A stretch of 64,000 nucleotides of DNA from Spizellomyces punctatus DAOM BR117 (GCF_000182565.1 NW_015971542.1:1432662-1496661); one strand, 5' to 3'. Positions 34,766-46,912 are shown, counted from the first letter of the stretch. The notes: a model not told the origin generated them from the sequence alone. Made by a program: numbers and translations.

Positions 34766-35683
34766 TTAGTTGATCTTCAACAATTCCACCTCGAAAGTCA
34801 AGTCGGCCTTAGGGGGGATACCTACAAGTACATGAACTGTGAGTAAATTTGGCATTGCGATTTTACGATGCGCTCAGCGGCTTTACCTGCGGGGTGACCC
34901 CTGTACACAATATCAAAGCAAAGCCATTAGCGACTGCAATATGCAAAGAGGATCAATGATCAATGGCACACCTTTCACCGTATGCGTAGTCGTATGTGAT
35001 AAACAGCTTTGCCTTTTCACCAAGAGACATTTGAGGCACACCTTCGTCCCAGCCTGCACAATTACTGGTCAGTCCCGATCTCAATGCAGGCAATGAGATG
35101 ATGCGAATGAATTACCCTTAATAACCTGTCCGACGCCAATCTATGAACAACAGATCCATATTATCAGCAGTGGCAGATTACGTGATAAATTCCAAGTCAC
35201 AGTTGACGATACCTTGGTGACGAAAGGCTGGCCACGGTCCCTGCTGCTGTCAAACTTGCCACCATCCTTTGTGAACTGAATACCAGAGCAATGTAAGAGC
35301 GTCCTCTTTAGTCAAAGGACAAGGACAATGCAGTGATACTTACAGTACCAACATAGTGCATGGTGACCGAGTCACCCTATTAAGATCTTGGCGTTAAATT
35401 ACGAACAACAAGCGCAAGTGTGCTTCAACCGCATAAAGCTATCATCTTCATACCTTCTTGGGGAAGTTGACACCGTCGCCGGCCTTGATGGTTTCCTTAG
35501 TGACACCCTAAAGCAAGCCATCTGAGTACCATCAAAAGGAATTTGGCGTGCACCATATAGAATGTGAAAGGCTAATTGCCACAAACATACCATGTTGAAA
35601 GCAGAAGCGTGAAAACGACGTGTCAAGAGTGTTTGATGAGATGAGATGCGAAGCGAACCGAGTGGGATGGTACGACGAAACAT
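34766..35683 (-). CDS. FPR1: FKBP12-type peptidyl-prolyl isomerase with optional mitochondrial presequence
   Basis: FK506-binding rotamase. The core is complete: [80 protein letters not shown] and [17 protein letters not shown], with the usual Tyr/Phe/Asp/Trp pocket residues. Exon 1 (35591-35683) has two in-frame ATGs. The downstream one, the last codon of exon 1, gives a standard 12-kDa cytosolic FKBP12 (MGVTKET). The upstream one at 35683 adds about 30 residues, [20 protein letters not shown] then [10 protein letters not shown]: basic, hydroxylated, without acidic residues, like a mitochondrial presequence. A 14-nt micro-exon (34887-34900) supplies GHPA. Intron 1 is 35508-35590. Head-to-head with the ATP synthase delta gene, 161 bp away. 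Confidence 0.93.
34887..34900 (-). other. 14-nt micro-exon of the FKBP12 gene
   Basis: Bounded by an upstream ACAG acceptor and a GTAAAG donor (minus strand). It encodes the end of an Arg codon, Gly-His-Pro-Ala, and the first base of Gly, matching the conserved GHPG loop of FKBP12. Skipping it would delete the loop and break the frame. Confidence 0.8.
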
Positions 35684-35844
35684 GCTCAAAAGCTGAGGAA
35701 GGCCAGGGGTCGATCACCTCCTTTCCATAACAGGAACATAAGCCACAGTTGAGCCATCTCGGGATAACCATGGCAACTGGACACTCGGCCTTGAGGTCTC
35801 TTGCCGACCTCGACCTTCCCCGTAGCAAAATCCCACAACGAAAC
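35684..35844. promoter_or_regulatory. Bidirectional promoter, FKBP12 / ATP synthase delta
   Basis: 161 bp between opposed start codons, both of which open reading frames with mitochondrial-type N-termini. Confidence 0.5.
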
Positions 35845-36734
35845 ATGTTCCGTTTAGCGACTCGCGCGGTCCGTCCCATTGCCCGATACCCTCTGGGTAG
35901 GTCAAAACTGACTGTGGAAGGGGTGAGATGAGTATCCTCATGTACTTACCGTTCTCGTAGCGCGTGCCTATGCAACCGAAGCGTCCGGCGCTGGCAAGCT
36001 CCGCTTGAGCTTTACCCTCCCTCATCAGGTGTGTTTAGGACGCAGTGCTGACAATTGAATTCATTTGGTATGATGGGCATGAGAAACAGGAGGCGAAAGC
36101 AAACAGATCCCCGAATTTGGGATGCATTCGCCCACATATTTCTGCCCGAGCGCCGTAATAGTGTTATGCCCCCAATCGAATGAGAAATTTCAGGAGGATA
36201 GACCTGCGCTAACTGCAATCCTCCAATTACGATACATAGACCCTCCTCAGCGACGTTGAAGTCACTCAAGTAAACTTGTCCTCATCTGAGGGCGACATGG
36301 GTATCCTCGGGGAACACGTACCCACGGTTGCTCAGCTGAAACCTGGAGTAATTGAAATCTTCTCCGCTACGGACAAGCCCAAGAAGTTCTTTGGTAAGTA
36401 CTGCCGGCACATTGTAGTCCAAGGCAGAAGTTAACTTGCGTGAATCCATCGCAGCAAGCGGAGGCTTTGCCATTATCAACCCTGATTCCACCCTCAACAT
36501 CAACGCTTTGGAGGCCTTCCCTATTGAGGAACTTGATGTCGACGTAAGCTCGCGGTGCATCTATTGATGGAGACGGGTCAGCTAAATACATACTAAACAT
36601 GCCAGGCTGCCCGCCGCGCTCTCGATGACGCTACTCGCCGCTCAACCTCGGCTGCCACCGAAGCAGAACGAGTCGCCGCCAAAATTGAACTTGAGGTGTA
36701 TGAGGCTGTGGTTACCGCTGCCGGGAAGCAATAA
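35845..36734 (+). CDS. ATP16: Mitochondrial F1-ATPase delta subunit (ATP16/ATP5F1D)
   Basis: Central-stalk subunit of ATP synthase (bacterial epsilon homologue). The presequence MFRLATRAVRPIARYPL is followed, after an intron, by RAYATEASGAGKLRLSFTLP. The N-terminal beta-sandwich has VNLSSSEGDMGILGEHVPTV and QLKPGVIEIFSATDKPKKFF; next comes ASGGFAIINPDSTLNINALE. The C-terminal helices are ARRALDDATRRSTSAATEAE and EVYEAVVTAAGKQ. Four exons; stop TAA 36732-36734. Length is normal for the family. Confidence 0.94.
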
Positions 36735-36807
36735 ATTAATGTATCTACGGACTCACGAAAAATCGTAATAGTTGCAACGTCATTTGTATTTTTTTGAGTT
36801 TCAACCA

Positions 36808-38398
36808 TCATTGGAAAAACACCTCTGCTGCACCCTCCGCCCCCTCGAGTGATATGACTCGCTCCTTCACTTTATCTGACCATTCCCCAAGCCTGTCGCG
36901 GATGGTTCCAATTTGAGTCTTGTCCAAAACTCGTGGCTGCACCCAGGTTACCTACGAGGCATACTAAATCAGCCATGAATGTTCAAATGAAAGAGGCATC
37001 GGTTAGGAGACATACCATCACGATCTGATCCACCTCATCAATCTTTCCTTTGATCAACCCTAAACTCAATGCTTTCATCACCAGATGTTCCACCTCCTCA
37101 ATTAACACCCTGGTTTCTTGTGAGATCGCGGCAAAAGTCATGCGTCCCCGGGACTCCTTACTCCGCTTGAATACGGCCTCAATAAGGGTCATCAAGCACA
37201 GTTTTTGGCGGAGGAATGGAATCGAACTGACAAGAAGGGGCTGTAAACCGGTAGCAGTAGCGACATGAGATGTGATTCTAATCATTTGAGCGAGATTGCT
37301 CCTACCTGCTTCAAAAAGTCACCACTTCGGCTGATTTTCTCGAAAGCGTCCATATCGCCACCATTGAAGCAGAAGAGCATGTGCCTGAGCCAGTCATATC
37401 CTGTGCCCTTCAGACTATCCAAGATTTGATGCTGAAGCTGTGACACATGGATGAGTCTCCTACGAACAAATGACCCACTACAATAGATAGTTACCAATTC
37501 CCCAAAGTTGTACACGCCTTCGCCAAGAAGTGCACTAATTGCAAGCTCATATGCGCGCTCCTGTTTCTCCAAATCGCTCAACTCCTCCAAGGAGACCGAT
37601 GACAGGAATAGTAAGGCATTGTGGTAGTATTGCGGGTAGGCCATTTTCGCCTGTGGTGCAACTTGGATGAGGCTTTCTTACAAAAGATTGATTCAATATC
37701 CAGCAATTAACCTTGTAATAATCAGCAGCAACACGATAGAAGCTCGCATTTATCACTGGCTCGGTCACAGGAAGTTCGTCCAATATCTTCTCACACTCGT
37801 CAATCGCCGCCTTACAACCCTCCAAATCTCCTATCGCACGCTTGTAATGAGCCGCTTCCATGGTGGCCAGTACATAAGCGTCCTTGGAATCAGCCTTTTC
37901 CTTGAGCTTGTCTGCTTGGTTGGTCAAAAAAGCCAGCGATTCCTTGGGATCTGAAAGATATTGTGTTTAATATGGCCCATATTCAATTTCACGCTCATAA
38001 AAGTATTACCTCGGAGCTCTCTGCTGGCTCTTGTAACAAATCTAACCAGACTAAGCTGGTTCATTTTCTTCTCCCAGTCCACGATGAAGTTCTCGTACAG
38101 AGCAAATAGGTGAGACCCAGAGGACGGCTGCGCGACAAAACTCTCCAGCGCATTCGTCAGTTGATGCCATAGTCTGAAAAACGAAAAAAATCGGGCATTC
38201 AGCGACAAGAAAGACCAGAAATATCACCTTTAACTCAGATACGTCAGGTATTATTCGTTTCATTCAAGAGGCTTACTTTTTGTCATACAAATCTTCAAAT
38301 GTTGTGTAAAACTCTCTCAACTCTTGGGGAGCTTTTGCCCGCTGCTCTCTCAGAAACACCGTCACATCGCGGTCCAGGTCCATCGACTCCACACCCAT
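36808..38398 (-). CDS. RPN9: 26S proteasome lid subunit RPN9 (PSMD13)
   Basis: PCI-domain subunit of the regulatory particle lid. It starts MGVESMDLDRDVTVFLREQR, then LWHQLTNALESF, FIVDWEKKMNQLSLVRFV, an alpha-helical repeat region (MEAAHYKRAIGDLEGCKAAI), the highly conserved YPQYYHNALLFLSSVSLEEL and AYELAISALLGEGVYNFGEL. The PCI winged helix contains TRVLIEEVEHLVMKALSLGL and GKIDEVDQIV, ending TWVQPRVLDKTQIGTIRDRL before a short acidic tail. Seven or so introns. It is the second proteasome gene in this window (with RPT4, 32 kb away). Confidence 0.94.
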
Positions 38399-38563
38399 GA
38401 CGCTTGCTGTTCTCGTCTGATAAACCGAAAGGAAGAAAGTTGGATGGACGCAAGATGCCTTTTACGTTTTGCAGCATACGAGTCCTGTAAGTGACGCGTT
38501 CGTCGGCGCCATGGTAACCTTAATGAAGATTAGGTGATCATCCCGTCTTGACCGGCCTCCTTC

Positions 38564-41500
38564 ATGCGAATAATTCCCATCACCGCTGCAACGACGATGC
38601 CCAGCATGCCGGACGCGGCTAGTTCCGAGAACACGTCTTCTACGTCCAACGGGCCCTTCTTTAACATTGATGATATTCTTGGAAAGAATTCGGGATCAGA
38701 CGAAGCCAATTTCCAGCAGCTCTTCAAACCAAATGTTCGTAACATGGCAGCGCCTGTTTTCAGGCCGTTGCTACGGCCAGGTCTGCGACCGGCTTCTGTG
38801 CGCACTACTTCCTTGCTGGAGCAGGGTGGGTCTCTGGCAAGTTGAGCCGGATATCTCATAGATAGTGGCTGACCAATGCAACTGTCGGGCACAGGAGATC
38901 AGCATCCCTCGTCCGCATCCCAAGAACTGCTGTCCGTAAGCAAGGCGGATAGTGAGGACAGAAGTGCAGCAACAATACCTTCTAGCACTAGGAAGTTTGT
39001 TCCATTATTAAGATCAAAGGGAGGACGGGCGCCTTTTCGACAGTTGGCACATGGTGCCACAGGAGCATATGATTGTACCGACAGCCCTCCCGTTGAGAGA
39101 CCCAATTCTTTAGCTACGTCAACCATGTTGCAGCCGCAAACGACTATTACTCAGGGTCAATCTGCTAATATGCCAAACGTCGTGTCGAGTCAGACATCCT
39201 CTTCCTCGCCTTCCTTAAACCCAAAAGTGAGGGATTTGGCAGTAATGGACAAGCACGATAATGAGCCAAGAGATTTATCAATATTGTTGCTTTGTAGCTG
39301 GCGCATGTGATTGTGTCAGAACGAAGAGATGAGCCGGTATGAATCATAATCCTACTGGTATGATATGCAGTGCTTGTTTGACCCACCACTGATGGATCGG
39401 TAGACGCTGAAAGATGCTCCAGGGAGCAGGCTGCCGAAATTAGGCACGCAATGCCATTGAATTGAATATTCTCAGGCCCGTGTTTTGACTTTACCACGTT
39501 TAGAGAAACTACGAAACGCAATCAACCACCCGATGCTACCGAAAGCCGTACTGCCCCGACTTGATCAAAGAAGTCCTTTTGTGCGGCGTGGATCTGCAGA
39601 TAGAACGGGACCTGAACGGGTCACAGCAAAAAAGATTGATGCAGCAGCAGAGGGGAAAGAAGTGCTATCTGATAATGATCGGATGAATATCTCATCAAGT
39701 GCCTCGACAATCTCGATGGGCGACGCAGTGGGTGTGAGGCAAAAGAATACCTCAGCTGAAATATGCGGTGAAGAGAAGGTATTGCCGCATGTTAGGGCTT
39801 CGTTAAGCCTAATTCAGAACTGAAGCACTGCTTTGCTTATACCTTGATCAGCCGAAGGGTATCAAGCGTATCTTGACGCCAGCTGTACCTAGAGCTATTT
39901 TAGGCTCCATTCAGAGGCCATCTGTTCGGAACCTGCCTTTAATGCATGCCCCGCCCTTGGTATCAGCCTCAGCCACAACGGAGAGGCAAATATCCCCGAA
40001 CCCCAGTTCTACTTCTAACGCTGCCGCTGCGCACGCGACTGTGACGTCAGGAGTTGAACATCACCAAGCCAAAACTGTGATAAGGGAACGGTCTCAAAGT
40101 TCTGCACTTCTTAGTCCATCTTTAGGAGAAGATGGGCATTGTGGTTCTAAGCCGAAAGATGATGACGGGGTGTCTCCAACTGGTTGGTTCCTGGAGGTCC
40201 TCTATGTTTTACGCTCATCAGTTTTACGCCTGACATCTTCTAGATATGGAAGTTTCGCGTGATCCATTGCCACAGCGGCCAATTACACCGCAGCGTCGTT
40301 GGTCTAGAAGCACTCCAATGTCTTCTCGAGGTTGTACTCGCTGACGATTGGCAGTAAATGACTTTGACCTGGTTGACCTTCAGTTGTAGAGGACGGTGCG
40401 TATCACAGCCCTCCTGCGACGCCGCAAACGTTAGCCGCACATGGTGGGTATCCCGGAAAGCGACTATATTCTTGCATTAAGACGTCACCAGACTCTGTGT
40501 CCCCTGAGCACCTTTATTCACCCTGGTTGCTCTCCTCTCAGAGCAACCAGAGCAGCGCCGTGAACGCACAGGCAATAGCGAATCGGATGAGTTAGGTAAG
40601 TACACGGGAAGCCCCTGGATATGGCCTGCGATGTACTTCGCGTCGTGGCCCAACCCTTGTCCAGCTGCCGGTAGAGCTTACGTACCGATAGCATCCTATG
40701 GTTCCTTTCGTTGCACTATAATGTTCCGGACGACATCTCACTGATCCATCCCCTTAGCAACACGAGGCGGTGAGCAACGGCGGACAGATGAATCCCGCGG
40801 GGGCATGGTGTCGAATAAGAGGATCCACTCTGGATCAACGATGCAACCACCAGTTCCGCAGAACCTGTTTGGTACGATAATCGGTGGCTCACATCTGATG
40901 TTCTATTTCCTCTGAATATGACAATGCCTGCAGAATTGTCCCAAAACGCGGTACAGCGTGCCAATATGTATGCTGGGCAGTTTGAGCAATTGTCAAAGGA
41001 GAAAAGTCTTGCTCAGAGTGTATCATTGTTGCCAAGTGGCACGCAATACCAGCGGCCAAGCACTCCTGCCATTGAAGCAAGGGATTGGAAGACAATCTGC
41101 ACGACAATTGTAGGAGATGTGCTTATGCTGGTGAATAGCGGATTCTTGATCACATTTCTGTATCAGACACAAGAAGTGGAGCAGGCCACCCGTCAGGCAC
41201 TCGATGGTACGTGTTGGATCAATGCATTTGCAGGCAATGGATGGTCTGATTGGCTGCTTACAGGAATCGAGCAAGACAATCGGTTCACTCTACGACAGCA
41301 CATGGAGGTAAATCACAGTAATCTTCTCCAAATATGCAGCTCGTCAAACCTGTCTCTTCTATGCAGCTCGATCAGATCGACCGGACCATGCAGATTTTGC
41401 GGAGTGAGATCGCAGATCAGCGTGGTATGCGCAGAAGTTTCAACATGGGTAACATATGATCACCACATAAGTAGTATTCCGCCCCTCGTGTAGCACGGAT

Positions 41501-41843
41501 CCTGAACATGGCCTGCGACATGCTTATACTTTTGCGTGACGACGAGCTAAAGCCGCCCGCGGAAACAAGGGATTCCAAGAAGCGGAAAAGAAATGAGATG
41601 GATGAGGGGCGGGACGCATCTCCTCTTGAAGCTTCCCACTCCATCCCAGTTGTAATGGACACGGCGCATGCACTCAAACTAACCCCACTTGATTCCCAAA
41701 CAGGCGACCCAGGGAGTGACCATGTATCAAGCAGCGGCGAAGGCAGTGAACCTATTTCGAACACCAAGGATTCTTTACAGCCTATTAGCACTGTGAAGCA
41801 TGACAAGCAGGACTCGGACAATGAATCCGTCGATTTGATGTAG
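38564..41843 (+). CDS. Unknown large disordered protein with basic C-terminus
   Basis: Multi-exon plus-strand gene, 165 bp head-to-head with RPN9. It starts MRIIPITAATTMPSMPDAAS (38564) or at the downstream MPSMPD (38597). Long Ser/Pro/Arg-rich exons follow: PFFNIDDILGKNSGSDEANF and FQQLFKPNVRNMAAPVFRPL, SASQELLSVSKADSEDRSAA, LPKAVLPRLDQRSPFVRRGS, PAVPRAILGSIQRPSVRNLP. A more ordered part near the end has VQRANMYAGQFEQLSKEKSL and LDQIDRTMQILRSEIADQR, a short predicted coiled coil, then KKRKRNEMDEG (likely nuclear signal) and a Ser/Asp-rich tail with TAG at 41841-41843. Internal splice sites between about 39300 and 41500 are only partly resolved. No known family; nuclear localisation inferred. 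Confidence 0.6.
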
Positions 41844-42218
41844 TTTTCTATTATGTACTTTGTCATTACCTGTTTATATATATATATGTTCATTGCCTTT
41901 TCAAATATGATACTTTCAGCTGTAATTCTTCAAATTGACAACTGAGACGCAAAGGTCACGGTCACCAAATGCCGAAAAGACATTTGTTTGGATGACAAGA
42001 AAATGGAGCCATGATACTGCCTTCAGTGACCGAATGTCCTTTATTGAAGAAATTAACCTGGGGTATCGGCTGCATTGCAGCTTGAGGACACTCTGACGTC
42101 TCAGAAACAAGGCGCGGGCAGGTTCAAAGCATAAAGTCGTCATCCAAACGACCCAAAATCCCATCATCAACAAAAAAAAAAAAATTCCAAACAATCACCC
42201 AAACTAAAGCCGAACTTG
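41844..42218. other. Convergent intergenic region
   Basis: 375 bp between two converging stop codons, with a short (TA)n run at about 41877-41888 and a poly-A run near 42170-42184. No coding frame of note; must hold both 3' ends. Confidence 0.5.
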
Positions 42219-43017
42219 CTACTTTCTCTTCTTCTCCGCTCTTTGTTGCCCCTCCTCATCACTCCTTCTCCTTTTCTTCCTCAAAGAAGATGATGACTGA
42301 GCAGCACTTGACAATCCCACGGTTGCTCCAACTCGATTCCCACCTCCAACGCCGCTCGTCGCTGCGTTCTTCATTATAAACTCTGCATCCTCCGCCACAA
42401 TGATTCTGTCTCCTGGGATGCTGGTATTGTAAAAAATTCGGGAAAGGGCGGGAAGGAATACGGGCGGGTTATCGTCATTCCGGCAAAAAGCGTAATAAAA
42501 GTTGGTCTTTTAAAAAGACAAAGGGGCATTCGTTAATACGTTTTACGAAAGTTTATCTGTCATAGAAACATACCTCTGGATTCAGATAGGTTAAAACACC
42601 ATTGCACTCATCGGCCAATTTTAACTCTTTTGGAGCAGCAACGCCGTCTCTCATATCTGTCAATCCGACACCGCCATCCGGGAATTTCGAGTACAGTGAC
42701 CGAGAGAGGGACGGATAAGGATAATGCGTGTATCGCCAAAATGGATGTGCATCGTCTACGAGATCTGTTGGCATCATGCGACGGTGCTGAGGACGCCGAG
42801 AGTAGGGTGCATGTCGGGATAACGGAGCGTATGGGTATGGGTCGCCTGAAAAGTAGGGAGGCGGCGGGGGACGAAGGTAGTTCCAGAATGGTGTTGGAGA
42901 TGAGATGGGGCGGTGAGGTAGAGTGCTGCTGGTGGGTGCGGGATGATGACGGCGGTAACGGGGACGGGTGTGGTGGGATGTGCTGCTGCTGCTGTGGGAT
43001 TGAGTTTCTACTTCCAT
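42219..43017 (-). CDS. Unknown Pro/Tyr/His-rich protein with nuclear-type C-terminus
   Basis: Exon 1 starts MEVETQSHSSSSTSHHTRPR and is rich in Pro, Tyr, His and Arg (LRPPPPPYFSGDPYPYAPLS). It ends in an ordered piece, ELKLADECNGVLTYLNPE. The intron opens with GTATGT (donor at about 42573). Exon 2 continues TNFYYAFCRNDDNPPVFLPA, LSRIFYNTSIPGDRIIVAED, then Ser-rich sequence and a terminal KKRRRSDEE..KKRK. The ordered core spans the splice junction, which supports the model. I do not recognise the fold. The basic end suggests the nucleus. Confidence 0.6.
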
Positions 43018-44574
43018 TTTTGAGCAGTGAGACAAGATGGGTGGTGTATGGCGGTCGTGAACCTTGAATGTGTGAAGGAGAGTCCAGGTTGCGAATCTTG
43101 ATGTGGAACACTGAGTATCGTGGTTTTGAAAAACTGGCGATATAGAACCGAAGTAGCTACGGACCGAGTTCCTCTTTTGACGGTCACCTACGTCACAAAT
43201 ACTCTTACAAAGTCTGAAAGGAGGTTTTCAGCCTCGGAATGTCAAAAAACAGTATATCGTCCGGTCTCGTAAGCTCCCAAAAAAAGAAACAACCCAAGAT
43301 CTTGCTGTTAAAAAAAGCCCCGTCGACCTCCACCGGCTGTATCGGTGAATATGTACGGTTTGAGCGTCCTATTTCCTTTATATGTTCGACTAGAAGGGCA
43401 TGGCGGTGTATAACGTTCTCTTAATGTGAGATCTTGTGTGTAAGATTTGCGTACAAAGGGGAGCTTGTTGGAGGATATGTCAAAATGGCCACCTGCCTCG
43501 CGCTTGACCCACCAAGAAACACCAGATCGATACTCAAGTCCAACAAAACCAATACAAAGGCAAATAAAAAAATGTCCGAAGAGACTGTCTGACCAGTTCT
43601 GTCACAACAAACACCCCAAGCAAAAACAACTGCCCAACACCACCAAGTAAATCGACAAAGGAACTCAACCCTTCCCAACCCCAACGATTGTAGCGAATAT
43701 TATTATTTTTAGGCCGGTTTAACACCGTCTAGTCCTTGTCCATACTGGTCTATAATGTCTGTATAAATCTCGGGCCACAACCTGAGGGTCTAAAATTGGG
43801 AACAACATCGTTAGCTGTCCTCAGTCCATGCCGGGCCTACAGCACAGTAGACCGGGCAATTGTTTTCATATAAAATGACTCTTTCGGCCATCATCGTTGG
43901 ATGGAATCCTGAGAGCTGCGATACATAAGCGCCAATTGCAAGATGTGAGAGCTACAGTTCCTTGATTGGGGACTTTGGCCAGCAGTTTCCTTCCAAAGCG
44001 GCACTTGAAAAGATCCAGTGATTATGTCACCCAGCACACGTGACTAGATCAGTTGCATTTTATTATTCAACATCTACAATCCACCACACAACAACCATCG
44101 GATGGCCTCTATCGATGACCGTAACCTCCGGACGTGCCTTTGCGAAATATAAGCGAAAGACCAATGCCAGGGAGCGCCGCTTCGCATAGCGAAAGTTACT
44201 CTTCCCAATTGCCAGTTAGCCAAGTAGCTGTGGGAATCTACAGTAATCATAACTCTTGACACTATAATAGCAGTATCGCATCGTTTGCATCGAACTTTCT
44301 CACATTTTCACAGTCTGGCGAAGGTCATTCGCGGATCTGGCACATTGTTCAGCAGTGTAGAAAAAGGGCTTCGAAAGTATGATTAGGATATTTGTTCAGA
44401 AAAGGACCTGGACTGCTAGCAGATGCTGAGCATAGTTGCGATGAGAATAAGCGGTTACGCGCGGGTGCCCTTTCAGCTTGGAACATGCGGGGCGGTGGTC
44501 TGCCGAAGGCTTCGCACAGTGGGACTGACCACAAAGACAGTTCTGTCATCGTGGACGCAGATATAAATCTAATT
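43018..44574. other. Intergenic 1.6 kb, no supported gene
   Basis: Short frames only (60-90 codons) on both strands; none has a recognisable motif or coherent splice pattern. It should contain the promoter of the 42219-43017 gene and the 3' end of the SET gene. Nothing else seen. Confidence 0.5.
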
Positions 44575-46782
44575 CTAGCCAAGTAACAACTTTTGCGGTA
44601 CCATCACCAGTCCAAACCCTTCGATACCATCCACCATATCACCAGGCAAGGCTACCCCATACTTGCCCAAAACAGCGGCAGCCCATAAGAAATCATTAAC
44701 CTGTATCCAGTTGCACAGATCCCCTCCGACCTGAAGAACTGGCATTACAACATCTTCAAAGTGCTCTACAATATCCTCTTTTTGCTCTGCTAGGATGGAC
44801 TCTACTTCCTGGGGTTGTAAAAGATCCGGCAAAACCTGCTTCCAAACACTATCCTTGTTTGTCTTTTCGAAAAGCAGAGCAATACAGAGAAGTGTGTCCT
44901 CGTCGAAGGTTTCCGCAAAATCCTCCTGTAATGAGGCCTGCAGAGTGTCAACAGCACTAATAAAAGGGTGCGAAAGGTGTTCATTCGTTAGGTTGAGGAA
45001 CAGAAGCGTAGTAAGTGCGTTCGAGGAGGTGGGCGGAACAACGTCCCGGTAATGGTCTGCACGTGCTCTTTCAAAAAACTTTTGGAGAGTTGTACGACAG
45101 AGGTTCATGTTATGCTTCAAGATCGTACTCTGGCCTGTCGGGAGATCGTACCGTCAACAGATGATATTGGACAGTGGGCCATTCCACTAATACGCACCGT
45201 CACGATATGTCCTGACCATCCTAGTTCGGTACTTCCCATCCTCTTGAACAACCACATTGCTCAGATCTGAAAGCTTTTTGCTCATCAAGCTCCAAAGGGT
45301 CGCCAAAGTTGCTATTTCATTCCTGCTTCCCACGATAGCGTCATCCTTCCAGGTAGCACTCAGTTCACAGGAGTTCATGACCAAGATGCGTGTTACAGTC
45401 AGCAGATCTTTGGGAAGCTCGACTTCGTCGTCTCCTGCAAACAGGAGATGAACCAGTCTATTTGGAGTCTTGCAAGCGAGCATATCCCGCTTCTTCTCTG
45501 CCAAAGGGTCCGAATCGTAGATATTCAGGGCCACCTTGACGTAGTCTTCAGGATTCGGGCTCAGCACAAAACCGTAGTTCCCGAGCAGGTTCTGACGATA
45601 GGTCAGGTGGAGAGCGTAAATGGCATACATTTGCAGCATACCTCATTCCCTTTCGCTCCATAGTTATTGAAGATTTGCGCTCCAGCCTCAATGTTATCCA
45701 GTGTGACAAATGTGACGCTAGTCTTGTCAGCGATCTGCCATTCGATCCGCTCGCCACGACGATGATTTAGCTAAATGAGATCGAAAGTAGTCAGATACCG
45801 ACCTGTAGATTATCTTGTGCGAGAAATCAATGCTGACCATGTCCAGGATTGGATACAAGCACAGTTCACTGGTTCCCTCTGCAACTTCTACAGCCTCCTC
45901 GGCAGCATGCTCACGGTCTTCACGGGATGTGTCATTTCTTGAACGCGGAAATGCTCGGCTCGAAATTGCTGAATATGCCCACAGCATATTTTCCCTGTTT
46001 CCAAGCCAAAATGATTCAGAAATCAGATGGCAGGAAATCAAAATATCTTGTCCATCTCTCGACAGGGAAAGACCATTTCCATACCATGTCAAGCTATGTT
46101 TCTTAAAAAGATCACCACAGACATCCTGCAGAACCTTCAAGCCGGTTTCCAACACTTTCCTTCGCTCTCTCACAATGTGCTTCAGTCCAGTTCCTCCCAA
46201 AAGTCGATCAATCTCCTCTTCCTCCCACCAGATGGGTAGCTCATACCGCCGTGGTAGAACCTCCAGGTATGGGCGCCAAAATGACGTTGGATTTTCATAT
46301 CTCTCGTAGATGAGATATGCAGAGAGAAGGATGAGTCCTGGAGCGTAAGGGTCTCGATTACTTTGTGACAGCAGAGAATAGGTTGCGGGGTTATCGACAA
46401 AGTGCTTCGTAAGCCGAGCGCCCAGGTGAGACGTCCGTGCCGTCGCTTCAGAAAGGATAAGGTGGGCAGGGATCTGGGCGATAGGGCTATTACATGAAAT
46501 GGCACGACGTGCATAAACTGTTCGAGTAGCGTTGAAGGGATCTGTTTTCACACCGCATCAGCTCTACACTTCACATTCTTGGTTGGGTAAAAACCCACCG
46601 TCCCCCGCTTCTTCTCGAAAGTCCAGGTTATCCACGTCCGCGCCCTGTTCCACGGCCCATTTTAACAGATCTCGTACACATTCCGAGTACTTTTCCGCTG
46701 TTTCTCGCGTATCTGAAGACTTTAGTTTTTTCTCCAGTCGATCCGGCAGTGGATTGCTCTTGCGTTTTTCAACTGTCGTCAT
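44575..46782 (-). CDS. SET-domain protein lysine methyltransferase (SETD3/SETD6/Rubisco-LSMT class)
   Basis: Starts MTTVEKRKSNPLPDRLEKKL. The split SET domain shows EAGDDPFNATRTVYARRAIS (substrate-entry strand), PYAPGLILLSAYLIYERYEN, LYPILDM|LNHRRGERIEW (the conserved D-x-x-NH core, joined across an intron) and AGAQIFNNYGAKGNE (NYG, S-adenosylmethionine and substrate site), then LLGNYGFVLSPNPEDYVKVA. The C-terminal Rubisco-LSMT substrate-binding helical domain follows (ATLWSLMSKKLSDL.., FLNLTNEHLSHPFI) and ends MVPQKLLLG. A longer frame with ATG at 46998 exists but would overlap the divergent uL22m start, so 46782 is preferred. Substrate unknown; a protein lysine or histidine is the usual target. 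Confidence 0.85.
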
Positions 46783-46912
46783 TGGGTGGGCCGAATTCAG
46801 TGAAGTCCATAAAGCGTTCGATCTGGTCGATGCCGATGTTGCTATGGATACCGAAAATGCAAGGTCGTTGGACGCTTCGCTTGCAACGATCTCGTTGACA
46901 TTCTTGAACAAC

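Noticed and set aside
43447-43725. Overlapping frames on both strands in the 43-44 kb gap
   Set aside because: Asparagine/lysine- or valine/leucine-rich translations of a simple-composition region; no support for either strand.
44392-44586. 64-codon plus-strand frame ending at the SET gene 3' end
   Set aside because: Short, convergent with and slightly overlapping the SET gene stop, no motif or splice partner.
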